Shown here piece after piece: positions 21,526 to 32,771 of a stretch of 64,000 bases of DNA. Position 1 is the first letter of the stretch. The number at the start of each line of letters is the position of its first letter. Both the position numbers and the translations under genes were made by a program. The stretch comes from Pseudoneurospora amorphoporcata. Taxonomy: Eukaryota > Ascomycota > Sordariomycetes > Sordariales > Sordariaceae. The DNA lies in assembly GCA_033297205.1 (NCBI GenBank), contig MU859157.1:62001-126000 (forward strand), read 5' to 3'. Below the pieces are notes generated by a model. It did no database searches and had not been told where the DNA came from. It worked only from the letters and a program-made list of their open reading frames with translations.

Positions 21526-23261
21526 CTCACAGATGTTGACACCTGTCGTAGCTAATTGATGGAAAAACATGCCGGTCGGTGTGCTTATATTGACATAATA
21601 GAAGTCTTCCTCTATCCACCTAACCTATCACTGGCCGTTTAGTATGAAAACATTTAGCAGCTCATGTTCAAGGAGGGTATTTTTTGTATTTCCCTCAATC
21701 TCCACTGCTTTCTCATTTCATTTTTCTTTTTGTACATGAGCACTAACATCTGATGTGCAGACAACTTCGAAAGATGTCCAAGACACTTGGTGCCTGGCAT
21801 GCTGGGGTCCGAAGCGTGGAGCAAGCTTGCAGACGCCGAGAACTTCAAAACTGGGACTATCAATAGTTGAGACTCGGCTCCAATAGTGCGAACATGGTTG
21901 ACACTTTTGACAGGCAACCGTGGAGAGGAACACACGAAACGAGCTGAGATGCTTGGTTTGCAGCGGGTGTTGTGTTCTGCCACGCTGCAGTTGTACATGC
22001 TGACCTAGGTGCCGATGCCCATGCAGTGACCCGACACTTTACAGGTCGAAACTTCGAGTCACTGACTAGTCTAAACCCGCAGCTGACAGACAATCTTGTA
22101 TCCCAATAGGTAGGTAGTAAGGTAGTCATCAAGTTAATCTAGATATACAGCCCACTTTCATGTGATGGCGAGTTTCGAATCCGAGGGAGATTGGATTGCA
22201 ATTTGCGCCGTCATCGATCGCTTACCCGAATTGTCGGATGAGGGTCCCGTCCTCTGTTCCTGGCGTTGTGGTGGCTGTGGCCTTTTGTCCCAGGCCCTGA
22301 ATGCCCCATGTGCTGGGAAGTACGCATCCAGGACGGCAGCTACGTGCGCACGGCCCGCGAGGCAGCTCTGCTGGGTGCCACATTTTTGGCCAACGCTCTC
22401 TTCTCATTGGTTGAAACGCATGTCACCTCCGTTAATCTCCAGTCTCCACGAATTATTGACTCCACCACTTCTATATTCCCCTGACATGCTGCAGCGATGA
22501 GTCCAGGGCCCTTGCTATGTCTGGCTACCAGCGCGCAACCCTGAACCTGCAACGCTCACGGTTGCTTCATCCCATCTTTTCGAATCCTTCCTTCTTCAGC
22601 TTTCAAGTTTGCACTAGTATGGGGGCAACTTTTCTTTGCTCTTGATTTTCATTATTTGCAGCCCTTGTCTTGTCTTCTCTCCATAGCCTCTTTTCAGTAA
22701 CGACACGACACTAACCGTGCCTTTTCTTGTCTTTTCTCCTGCAAATCACGCCGAGATTCAATTCCACGTATAGCGGGCCTCGCTTCAGGAAAAAGCGTCC
22801 TGCCAGTCACTCCCTTTCCCTGACTTCCACTTCGAATTCAACCGAACGGCCACCCTTACCCGACCCATCCCACACTTGAGGAGGCCCGGTCGTCAAGGTA
22901 CACTACTTGTCTCATAGGTAGCATTCGACAGGCTATCTTTCTTGGCCTACGAAGCTACGCTTGACCTTTCTCCCGAACATTGTCCTACCCGCGCAACATT
23001 TCCTGTCTCTCCCCCGCCACGGGACCCAAGCGAAGCCACGCCAGCCGCGATACCTGTCTTGCTGTGCGACAAATCCAGCAAGCAGCGAAATCTCCTTTGA
23101 CATCTCGACCTCGCTCGCCCAGCTTGTGTCATCCCATGTCCTCCCTCTCGAACTAGAAGCTCGACAAACCCGCCGAACACTGCGTCCCGACCGCCCATCA
23201 CAAACGCGCCGTCAAGGTAGATGGGGGCTTCTGTACGCTTCTCCATCTCCTCTTCGCTATA
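21526..23261. other. Intergenic upstream of the GT90 gene
   Basis: About 1.7 kb with no convincing gene. Frames at 21654-22132 and 22162-22552 on both strands overlap one another and lack bias. From about 22600 it is CT-rich, typical of a long fungal 5' leader running to the ATG at 23262. Confidence 0.4.
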
Positions 23262-25464
23262 ATGATCCCACGACCAACATTCCTGTTGCGGTACATCCTA
23301 CCCGCCATCGCCATTATACTATGTCTCGTCTACCTTAGCGGTACCGACACCATACTGCCTAGTGTTGACGTCGCCCCCCCTGGGCAAGGCACAAAGACTG
23401 GAGAGAAGCCCGTGGAGGTGCCCCAAGGCAATGGCAACGCTGATCACATCGTCGACCACAAGCCGGAGGACACGGTGAACATACCACTGCCTCCTGCTGA
23501 TAAGCCTCCTTCCAATGAGCCTCCTGTCCATAACACCCCTGCCAACGGCTCTCCTGCCGCCGCGGCCCCTCCCACCACCCCCAACACCCCGCCCGCATCT
23601 TCTGACAAGAGTTCTCTGACATGGAAGCCTGCCGAGTTCGCTTCCGGTGACCACCCCATCGACGCTCGCGTCCGAGCCGCCGAAAAGGAGTTCAGCGACA
23701 GACTAGCAAAGCAGACACACACGCTCGCAGACGCTGCTGCCGCCTACCGTGAGCGTCGCGGCCGTCATCCTCCACCTGGATTCGACAAGTGGTGGGAGTT
23801 TGCCAAGGAAAAGGATGCCATCATTGTTGAGGACTTCTGGGATCAGATCTACCACGACTTGGAGCCCTTCTGGGCCCTCAAGCCGGCCCGTATCCGCCAT
23901 GACGCTTATGACTTCGAGATGCGCATTTCCGTCCGTAACGGTCAGGCCTCGAGCGGGAGCAACTGGTTCTGGACAAAGATTTGGTTGGATCTGATCAAAA
24001 CCATTCAGCACTTGGTTCCTGATCTGGACATTGCCCTCAATGCCATGGATGAACCCCGCATGGTGGTTCCCTGGGAAAAGATTGATGAGTTCATGACCGC
24101 GGCGGACAAGACTAGGACTATCAAGGATGCCGCGACTGTGGTTGAAAAGTACCCCAAGTTGCCCAATGTTGAGGTCAACCCTGCTCAGGACGAAGTTACG
24201 CCCAAGAAAGTCTGGGAGAACAAAAGCGGTAGGTCCACCAAAATCTTCACACATCAAACCCCCTATGGATGATTCTGACACTCGTATGACAGGTATCCCA
24301 AGCTATTGGGCCATTGCTCGCCGCGGCTGCCCCCCTGACAGCTTAGCCCGCACGTCCACCCTCATGACCAATTTTGACCGCCGCCCGACCATCAGCAACA
24401 ACTTTGCCGCCCCGCATACCGAGAAGGGATACGTGTCGAACTACACATTGAGCACCCTAGTCTGTCACCAGCCTGATCTTCAGGGGCTCAACGGCATCTT
24501 CGTCGAGCCTCTGTCTGTCTCGGCTACAGATACCTTGTTTCCCATGTTTGGCGGCTCCAAGCTGGCCGTCAATAACGAGATCCTCCTTCCTGCGCCCATG
24601 TACTGGAATGAAGAGGAGCGCTTCATGGGTGACGCGGGTGCTGACGTGCCCTGGGCTGAAAAGAAGGATGGCGTCGTCTGGCGTGGTGTCGCCACGGGAG
24701 GAAAGAATCGCGAGACGAACTGGCGCGCCTTCCAGCGCCACCGCTTCGTAGCCATGAACAACGCCACCAAGCTCGAGCGCGCTGTCTCCTGGACGGAGCT
24801 TCCAGAGAACTTTGATTTACCTCCATCCGAGTATGGCCTCAAGGCCCAACAGGATGGCAAGCTGGGCGACTGGGTCGAGGGATGGTCTAACGTTAGTTTC
24901 GTTGATCTCTTCTGTACCCCCAAGCCCGAGAAGGGCCTCGGATGCAACTACACCGATCCTCACTACACCGTCACGCCAGGCATGAAGATGGCGGACCAGT
25001 TTTACTACAAGTATCTTCCCGACATTGACGGTAACTCCTTTTCGGGGAGATACCTTGGCTTCCTGAGGTCGACATCCCTACCCATCAAGGCCACTGTCTG
25101 GAGGGAGTGGCACGACAGCCGGTTGACTGCCTGGAAGCACTTTGTGCCCATGGACAACCGGTATAGCGACTGGTTTGGCATCATGGAGTACTTTGTGGGC
25201 TATGACGACAAGGTTAAGGGCCATGATCAGGTTGCTCAGGCCATTGCTATGGCTGGAAAGGAGTGGGCCGACAAGGCGCTCCGCAAGGAGGACATGCAAG
25301 TTTATGTTCTCAGGTTGCTGCTCGAGTATGCCCGACTATCGGCTGATGATAGAGAAGTTATGGGCTGGGTGGGTGACCTGATGGGTAGCAGCGATGCCAA
25401 GACCGCTGGTGCCGCCAGTTCGAGTCAACAACAAGCGGCCGCCGAGATTGCTGTTGATGCTTGA
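23262..25464 (+). CDS. Type II membrane glycosyltransferase, GT90 / CAP10 family, 2 exons
   Basis: Exons 23262-24228 and 24293-25464 give 712 aa. The 64-nt intron (CTGAC branch, GACAG) splits a Gly codon. Residues about 8-27 are a single uncleaved hydrophobic anchor (ILPAIAIILCLVYL) after an Arg, typical of Golgi type II enzymes. A Pro/Asn-rich stem follows to about 130. The luminal domain contains the CAP10/GT90 hallmarks: DFEMRI, FGGSKLAVNNEILLPAP, KKDGVVWRGVATGGKNR followed by a Trp-Arg-Phe-Arg-type stretch, and later FSGRYLGFLRSTSLPIK with downstream EYFVGY. Related enzymes transfer xylose or other sugars to cell-wall or capsule glycans from UDP-sugars. Donor and acceptor here are not determinable from sequence. 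The C-terminal 30 residues are Ala/Gln/Ser-rich and probably disordered. Confidence 0.9.
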
Positions 25465-26355
25465 GTGGAAGCTAGCTGTCACTTTCTCCTCTCATCAGCT
25501 TCTCTTTTTGGAATATGCCCCCTGTAGCCCAGATACATGGGCCCTTTCTGCTGAAGAGGGGTGAAGCACATCTGTATACTATTTCTAATGAGTCATGTGG
25601 TGGTCATGTTTGAGGTTTACTTCCCGAGTCAGTTTTAGATTTATTCGTGGGAAGGGATGTTTTAGTAGGTTAATGAAGCAGATGAGTGTCTTTGGCCGAA
25701 CGTCTGTTATCGGGTGTGTAGATACAGTGAACAAGCGGTCCATGGGGGCGCGATACGATCTTTACCCTGGCACCTACCTGTCAATATCCGTGATATGTAT
25801 GCGCCGGGCCGAAGTTGTTCTTCATATTCCCCCATAAAACTCGGTCGGTTTCGGATGGGCTACGCAGGGCAAGTCGCCGAATGTCGCCGAATGTCAAGGT
25901 CATTACTGGGAAATAACCGAACGACAATATCACCGACCGAATTAGTAAGCTATCTCATGCTTCGGAATGATAGTTCTTTTCTCTCGGCCAAAAGTACCTT
26001 CCGATTCATTGTGCTTTTAGTCATCTCAGTCACGGTTGGACCTATCGGTGTGTTACATTGCAGCTATGCATCCCCTTATGTCCGTTTAACACCGTTCAGG
26101 TCCAACCCCAACCCTCATTCCAAGACGCCGAGCTGAACTTGGTGCCGTCTGACATGCGCATCCGTATAAATAGGATAGCTGTACCGTAGAGGATGAGGAG
26201 AAGGAGCGGAAGAGTGTGAAACAGGGTGTTTCATGCATTCGATCCTTTTGTGAGAAGCTGAAATATATCATTCATCTCAGGACCTCATCTCGACGACATT
26301 TCTTTTGCCCTATCATTCACCCTCTTTCAACAGACAATCATAGTCATCCATCACA
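25465..26355. other. Intergenic with the promoter of the dehydrogenase-like gene
   Basis: No gene is recognised. A TATAAATA box lies at 26165-26172, about 190 bases before the ATG at 26356. The frame at 25714-26136 lacks an ATG and shows no bias. Confidence 0.5.
26165..26172 (+). promoter_or_regulatory. TATA box of the SDR-like gene
   Basis: TATAAATA in a GC-moderate context, placed where a core promoter with a leader of about 150 nt would be for the gene starting at 26356. Position only; no transcript evidence. Confidence 0.45.
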
Positions 26356-27234
26356 ATGGCAGCCCCCACCACGTCCGGCCTCAAATATAGCTCCAAACTC
26401 TCCAATCAGCGCGTCCTGATCCTCGGCGGCACCTCGGGCATCGGCTTCGCCGTCGCTGAAGCCTCTCTTGAAGCCGGTCTTCTGGTCACCATCAGTTCCT
26501 CCTCCTCCTCCAAGCTCTCCACGGCCCTCGACCGTCTGCGCTCCTCCCCGGCCTACGTGCCCTCCAATCTTTTCGCAGCCACATCCCCGTCCTCCCCCTC
26601 CTTAGCCGGCGGCGGCATTCCCCGTCTCACCGGCTTCACGTGCGACCTCTCCGACCCGTCCAGCGTCGAACAGAGTTTAAAGCACTTACTAGACCAATCC
26701 ACCCTCGAAGGCCGCCACAAATTCGATCATGTTGTCTTCACGGCCGGCGACGCCTTGTCTCTGACGCCCATCTCCCAAATCACTCCCCAGGGCTACGAAA
26801 AAGCAGCAGCCGTGCGTTTCACCGCGGCTCTCATTCTCGCCAAACTCTTGTCGTCACCTACCTACTTCACCCACTCTGTTTGCTCCTCCATCACCTTTAC
26901 AGGGGGAACCAACACCGAGAAACCCGGGCCGGGGTGGGCCGTGGCCGCAGCCGTTGGCGGTGCTTTGGAAGGACTGGTGAGAGGACTGGCGGTAGACCTC
27001 AAACCGACGAGGGTTAATCTGGTGAGCCCGGGAGCGGTGCGGACGGAGTTGTTTGACTCGTTTACGGAGAAGGGTGAGCAGTTGCAACGCGTGTTGGAGG
27101 GGTTCAAGAAGAGGACGTTGACGGGGACGGTGGGACGGCCGGAGGATGTGGCGGAGGCGTATCTGTATTTCATGAGGGATCGGTTTATTACGGGGAGGGT
27201 ACTGGCGACTGATGGCGGGAGAATTCTTGTTTGA
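26356..27234 (+). CDS. Atypical short-chain dehydrogenase/reductase lacking the YxxxK motif
   Basis: A single 292-aa exon with strong C-ending codon bias. The N-terminal Rossmann fold is clear: VLILGGTSGIG with the glycine motif at 24-30 and a following Glu-Ala-Ser helix. The mid-strand region reads DHVVFTAGD where classical members have NNAG. Where the catalytic Tyr-x-x-x-Lys should be, the sequence is PGPGWAVAAAVGGALEGL, so both Tyr and Lys are missing. The downstream VNLVSPGAVRTELF matches the conserved SDR strand-6 region, and ATDGG near the end is typical. The fold and dinucleotide binding are likely retained. Classical oxidoreductase chemistry is doubtful, or uses other residues. Similar Tyr/Lys-less SDRs are known in fungi, so this is a subfamily trait rather than decay. 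Substrate unknown. Confidence 0.88.
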   Translation: MAAPTTSGLKYSSKLSNQRVLILGGTSGIGFAVAEASLEAGLLVTISSSSSSKLSTALDRLRSSPAYVPSNLFAATSPSSPSLAGGGIPRLTGFTCDLSDPSSVEQSLKHLLDQSTLEGRHKFDHVVFTAGDALSLTPISQITPQGYEKAAAVRFTAALILAKLLSSPTYFTHSVCSSITFTGGTNTEKPGPGWAVAAAVGGALEGLVRGLAVDLKPTRVNLVSPGAVRTELFDSFTEKGEQLQRVLEGFKKRTLTGTVGRPEDVAEAYLYFMRDRFITGRVLATDGGRILV

Positions 27235-27785
27235 GGACTTGGAGTAATGCAGTGCGGGAAGACGCTGGAGATGTGGGGATGGCCGTATGGGAGGGCAGGC
27301 TTCCACCTCAGGCGGGGGTCGGGTTGGGGACGGGAGACGGGAGAAGAGGGTTCGGACTCAAAGAAGACATGATCCGGGTGTGGCGCCGCCCCAATGAGAA
27401 CGTCAGGGGCAGCTCCTCCATCATCATCTAGCCGAAAGGCAGGAATGAGCTGGGTATTGTATAGCGGAAGGGGCTAGTCGGCCGATTATGCAGGCTTGAC
27501 GAGTAGCTCCTGGCTGTTCACAACACAACACTTAGTTCCTTCCCCAAATAATCAACTAAAGCGGTTGATTCTCTTACCACGCTCCTTCCGCGAAAGATCA
27601 CTTGGCACATTATGTATACCTCTAGCGCCGAATTCGGGGCAGATTCTGTCCGAGAGCTTCGCGCCGTCTTTCTTGTTTTGTTGTTCCTGCAAATCTGTAA
27701 ACGTTTCATTGCAATGTTCGGGCAGGATTGTTCAAATCAATCATCTTTTCCTACATGAAGCCCAGCATTACCTATCTCGGCCTCC
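27235..27785. other. Intergenic between convergent genes
   Basis: 3' flanks of the SDR-like gene (plus strand) and of the Cys-rich gene ending at 27786 (minus strand). No gene is recognised. Confidence 0.4.
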
Positions 27786-30317
27786 TCATCGCCTTGTGCA
27801 CATTACAGCAATCCCCGCCCATTGAACTTCCTCCCCAGCGTAAAACAGCCTCTCATCATCACCACCACCAGCAACACACCAATCAGTCTCCACACAAACC
27901 CCCTTCCCACAACACCCCTTGACACAGACGCTCCCTAAAAAACACTGCTCGTTCCGCTCACACTCCTTCAGCAATTTACACGGCATTGCAGTGTCTACAC
28001 AGAATCCTTCTTCTTCATCGTCACCGTCACCACCATCCCCGCCGCCCATGGAAGCCATTGACTTCACAGCAGCAACACACATACAATCCTCTTCCCCCGA
28101 GCCACTCCCACAAGGCGCTCCCATACCACTATTCCAATCCCCACACGTACTTGCTCCCCTACCCTTACACGAAGGAGATGAACAAGCGCCGTTGACGCAT
28201 TTACTCCCGGTAGGACATTGATAGTTGCAATGGCCGCAATGCTCAGGGTCCCAAGCGAGGTCGATGCATGTGATTCCTTTCTTTGTGGGAGAGGTAGAGG
28301 TACCGATGGGGCAAGAGGTCATGTAAGGGTAAGAAACGGTGCCGAAGCAGTAGTAGTCAGGAGCCCCGGTACTGCTGCTGCTGCTGCTACTGCTGCTGTT
28401 GTTACTACTTGTGCTGTTACTGCCTCCTGACCCAGGAGGAGCGCCGTATAGCGCGCAGTTGGAGGTGGGCGAGGTGGACGAGGTGGACGTAGACGAAGTT
28501 GAATCGTCAGCAGCAACAACGCAGGCTTGGGAATAGACAGAGGCATAGACGGTAAAGGCGTGAGGGGTGGAGGAGAGGTGGTAGTGCGTGAAGTGGGCTA
28601 GGTTGTGACAGGCTGTGAGGTTGGTGGTGTCGGTGACGCCATGGGATGGGGAGGATGATACTGGTGAGGGCGAGATTGAGGGTGAGCTGGTGGTGCCGGG
28701 GACGGAACTGTCGCAGGTGCCGAGAAGAAGGGAGAGGAAGGCTTCGTTGCAGGATGTCATTGTCTGAGTGCATGTTGCTGTTTGGAGGAAAGCTAGTTAG
28801 TGGGAGGCTCTGACTGCGTAGTGTTGTGTACGTGCAAGATAAATCGAAATGGGGTGATGCCGAAGAGATTGGGAAGGTATCATACGAGGTGAAAAAAAAG
28901 GGGGAAACGGGAATGAGAATAGCCCAGGGGAGGACGGAAAGAAAGAACCTACCCCAGCACTTATGCAAAAACCGACACCCATCCTCAAAATCGAATTTCG
29001 GAACAAATACTCCCTCCAATCTTCCGAGCCACATTGGCTAGAGGTAGAGGGACTGTCCGTGATCTCAGCTTCAGCCCTCTTCACATGCTGCTGTTCAGAA
29101 GACAGACACGTTTCTCCCGAGCCCAAAGGGATAGTTCCCACCGGGGGAACAATCACAGCTTTCGGCATGATATAAAAACCCCCAGGGACACTCTGCTGCA
29201 GCCTCTGCCGTCTATCCTTGCTCAGGTAACTCCTCCTCCGACGGCCAGCTCGATAGGAACCAACAGTCAACTCCCCATTATCTTTGATACCAAAATCGAA
29301 CCGAATCCCACCGAGAATACCAGCCGTCGCTAGCCCGTTGCACTGAACAGACCAGATGGTGGTTACGTACTGGCCGCCTTGGCCACCGCCGTCCGAACCA
29401 TCCGAGGGAACGTAGGCTTGGCCGTTGGAGCTATGCTTGACAAACCCCACCGTACCTGAACTGAAGACTGCCAAATACCTGGTCTTCTTCCCCCCCGAAC
29501 CAGGGATGATCACGTCAAAGACATTCGATGCCGTCGTCGTCGCATTAGGGGGCTGTAAAAGCGGTACCCGACCCCAGAAACGTCGTCGTCGCCTTCGCGG
29601 GCACTCAACTCGACTGCTTTTCCGTTGCGGTTGATGATGGATTGGCCATTTGGGCCAAGGAGGTCCGAGGCCGCCGTTGAGGGGGTCGAAGTCACAGGTG
29701 CTGTAGGAGAAGGGGAGGGAGGGGGTGTACTCTGGGTCGTAGGACTCTGAAGTGGAGGAGGAGGTGGCTGTGGTTGTGCTTGTTGCGGAGGGTGGGATGG
29801 TTACGGTTATTGTCTAGTAGACCGAAGAGTCAGCTAATAATGACTTTTGAGATATATGGCTGGCGATGGGAGAGGAGGACGACATACCGCGTTGAACAAG
29901 TCCAGCGTTTGAGCAGGGAAGCCATAGCATGAACAAGCACTTGCGTAATCGGCGTCTAGCGTGCACTGCTCTGATACGTATATAGGACGAGTTTTTGTCC
30001 TAGTTCCGGCTGTTGGGAGGGGAGGTGGATAACCTGGGATGGTTCTTTTTTGGGGTGTCAGTTGACGAGCGCTTATTGATGTGTTAAGGGATGAATGAGT
30101 GGACTTGCATCGTGTGGCCGTGGAGGGTATCTTCCTGGAAGTTTGAACAATCGGCTTTGGCTTGGGCTGTGAACATTGGACCTCGATAGGTGTCGGTGAC
30201 GGCTTGGGCGCAGCGGTTGCCATCTTCGGGGCAGTCGGTGGGCTCCAAAGCATGGCTTAGGTCAAGGAGACATAGTAATGAGATGATGGATGCTGATAAT
30301 CCGGGGGTGAGTTGCAT
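27786..30317 (-). CDS. Secreted multi-exon Cys-rich protein with two compensating frame changes
   Basis: My model has exons 30317-30109, 29999-29888 (or starting 30044), 29813-28953 and 28763-27786. Exon 1 gives a signal peptide ending in His-Ala. Exon 2 encodes a short Cys-rich segment (SACSCYGF), and exon 3 a Thr/Ser stalk. The stretch beginning FDVIIPGSGGKKTRYL looks like a beta-rich extracellular domain. Exon 4 is a Ser-rich linker and a block of about 20 cysteines (CGHCNYQCPTGSKCVNGAC). Intron 1 seems to use a GC donor (GCAAGT at 30108). Intron 2 is GTATGT...CTACTAG. Intron 3 (189 nt) is the least certain. Inside exon 3, between 29665 and 29548, the codon-biased frame shifts by one base and shifts back, yet the formal frame stays open. 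An extracellular role is likely; the family is not recognised. Confidence 0.5.
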
Positions 30318-31196
30318 GGCGGAATAAATCTCTTGTTGGCCTAAGTTTTGGTCCTGATTAACAGCCAGAAGAACAGACCTTTGAGGGGATGCTCCGGTGC
30401 TGAAGAACGAGTGATGGTTGCAGGTCAGGTCATATTAAACCTCCCAGCATCATGGATGTTGGTCATTTCAGTCGCCATCACGTTCCATTCACGTAATCAT
30501 TCTCGAGGTCGCATTGCTTCCCGGAGCGGCCGTAGGCCGGACGAAACATTTCGTAGCGGATGTGTGGGCAGGTCGGCTAAGAAAGAGTGATCGGTATGAC
30601 TTCAGGGTCTGTCTGACTCACCTGAGTGAGGCCAAGTCGTCGTGCACTGCTATTTTGCTATCAGTTTATCACTTCCAAGGCCTTGAAAATTATGGGCTGT
30701 AGCCCTATGTGTGATGAGGAGTCCTGTTTCATAGAAAGCCCTCCGGAATGCCGGGCGTGAAGCCGAGATCTGTTATGAAATATCACATTAACCTGATACA
30801 GCGTTGATAACTGCGGGAAACAAAAGAAAATGGGGTGCATCAGAAGGATTCAGAAGGTGATGAGGCTGAACGACTACGTGCGCACCCAGCAGAGATGACA
30901 GAGTTGAGTGCCCGCGCCTGTCTCAGGTACTTGGCCTTCGCACCTTGAATGATATTAGCCACGGAATCCAGAAATAAAACAGAAGCGCCAGGGGCCAGCG
31001 GAACACCAGGCTGATCTGAACCGATCCGCAGAACATGGAAGAGAAATGATGTTCAACCATTAAATAGCAAGGAAGTCTAGCACCCAACCATGCACTGCCT
31101 GCTTAACGCAAAAACCCACCCAAAACGCCCATCCATGCCAGTTCTAAAACCCGTGTACACGAGACCAGTACTCACTCATTCCCACATGCCACACCC
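30318..31196. other. Intergenic, no gene recognised
   Basis: Promoter side of the Cys-rich gene and 3' side of the carrier-like gene, both on the minus strand. No motif or repeat stands out. Confidence 0.4.
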
Positions 31197-32771
31197 CTAT
31201 CTGAGGAGTATATCATAGCCATCCCGATTAATCCTGACCTGCTCGCCTCCGTACCCGTACTTTCTCCTGACCAGCTCGAAGATGATCAGGCCGGCGCTCG
31301 TGCTGGGCACCTGGCGGATCGTGTTCCACCAGAAACCCCTGTACAGCCAGTTTCGCATGTTCAGCCCGGCCGCTTTGGCGTCGGCGGCACAGGAGGCCCA
31401 CGTCTCTTGGTAGGCGTTGTAGTACGTCTGCATCATGCGCCATCGGAAGCGCGCGCGTTCCTCGGCGCGGGGCAGGAGTCTCCCCTTGTCTATTTCCTTG
31501 AGTTTGCGCGCCTGCGCATCAATCTTTTCGAGCCTTTCCCAGTGCTCGCCTTGGATGATGGTGAGCGGGTGCAGCACAAACTGCTGAAGGAACGAGGCGC
31601 CCAAGCCGGCCAACAAGAGGAAGGCCGGCTCGATGGCGTAGTGCGGGCGGATGATGGCGGGCATGCGGGGGTCATCGTTTTCCTCCTTACCCGACTCGGA
31701 GGATGGCCGCTTCTCGGACAGGAGAATAATGTTTTCCTCGTTCAGGGAGCCGTAGTACCAGGACACGAAGTTGTAGTAGCCCTGGGCTTTGAGATACTCA
31801 AAGGTGGCGAAGAAGATGGCGCTTCCTAAACTGTCTTTGAGAAAGGAAACAGCCCAGCCGGCACAGATTCCGCGCACGCCGATATCCTTGATCTTTTCAA
31901 CGCTAAAGGCCCAGATGCTCTTTGGCCGGACAGCATTGGGATTGCCGTTCATGGGCGTGGTTGACGTGCCGGTGCAATGACCGATGTCGTATCTTGCTTG
32001 AACGGCGTCCAGAGGGGCGGCTATCAGACTCTGCAAAGTGCCGGCCAGGAAGCCAGCAGTGAAGGTCTCGAGAGGCGACGGAGGCGGATACACACGTTTG
32101 CTGGCGAGCCTGCTTTCCGGGTGAAGATGGCCGAGGATGTGGAGATAGCTGGTGTACAGAACAGCCCCAACGGTTACGTTGGCAATCAACGGAGGAAGGA
32201 CCTGGTCCGGGACAACGCGCCAGCCGTAGTGCTTGACAGCGGAGGCGATCACACCGGGCGTTGTTGCCCTGGCGCGCATCTTGACCCAATCCCATATCTG
32301 GCTGACGGCACTTGGGGCGCCAGCTCGTGCGGCGGTGGCGAGGACGTGCGAAGGAACATGAAGCTGACTGAGCAGCGTGGCCTGCTGCTCCTGCAAGGCA
32401 CGCGCATAGGCGAGGTAGTCGACTCTTGTTCGGAAGAAGGCCTTGGCGGGTGCGCGGAAGTAGAAGGCCAACAGCTGGGAAGCCAGGGCCCTCACGCCGG
32501 CAGCGGACGCGCCTGTGGCCGCATTGCTGGAAGGGGCCTTGTCGGGAAGCTGGCCATCGGAAGGGGGGATGACGGGGAGGATGCCCGGGTGGATGCCGCT
32601 GCCGATACCGCCCAGGGCATCTCTTGTGTAGACGTTGTTGTGGAGGTTGCTGTTTATGCTGTCGTTACCGGGGCCATGGGAGCTGCGTGGTGTCATGGTT
32701 TGGGCGCATCGTTTAAGACGGCGGCGGTTAAAGAAAGTGAGTGAGATGAGACGGGACTCGGACGGATCCAT
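31197..32771 (-). CDS. Mitochondrial carrier (SLC25)-like protein
   Basis: An uninterrupted 524-aa frame from an ATG at 32771; a second ATG at codon 26 could also initiate. The first 90 residues are polar and variable. The middle carries a carrier-family repeat: a hydrophobic helix with AGFLAGTLQSLIAAPLDAVQARYD, i.e. the PxDxxxxR signature, and about 60 residues later VRGICAGWAVSFLKDSLGSAIFF, which matches the second half of a carrier repeat. A degenerate copy (LQQFVLHPLTIIQ) and a last one (LYRGFWWNTIRQVPSTSAGLIIFE) follow. Six membrane spans are plausible. The protein is longer than ordinary 300-aa carriers and its signatures are eroded, so it belongs to a divergent fungal carrier branch. 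Transported substrate unknown; inner mitochondrial membrane is the expected site. Confidence 0.82.
   Translation of the reverse strand: MDPSESRLISLTFFNRRRLKRCAQTMTPRSSHGPGNDSINSNLHNNVYTRDALGGIGSGIHPGILPVIPPSDGQLPDKAPSSNAATGASAAGVRALASQLLAFYFRAPAKAFFRTRVDYLAYARALQEQQATLLSQLHVPSHVLATAARAGAPSAVSQIWDWVKMRARATTPGVIASAVKHYGWRVVPDQVLPPLIANVTVGAVLYTSYLHILGHLHPESRLASKRVYPPPSPLETFTAGFLAGTLQSLIAAPLDAVQARYDIGHCTGTSTTPMNGNPNAVRPKSIWAFSVEKIKDIGVRGICAGWAVSFLKDSLGSAIFFATFEYLKAQGYYNFVSWYYGSLNEENIILLSEKRPSSESGKEENDDPRMPAIIRPHYAIEPAFLLLAGLGASFLQQFVLHPLTIIQGEHWERLEKIDAQARKLKEIDKGRLLPRAEERARFRWRMMQTYYNAYQETWASCAADAKAAGLNMRNWLYRGFWWNTIRQVPSTSAGLIIFELVRRKYGYGGEQVRINRDGYDILLR

Noticed and set aside
26356..32771. Possible secondary-metabolite cluster around the SDR-like gene
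   Set aside because: Neighbours are a secreted Cys-rich protein and a carrier; no synthase, P450 or cluster regulator is present.
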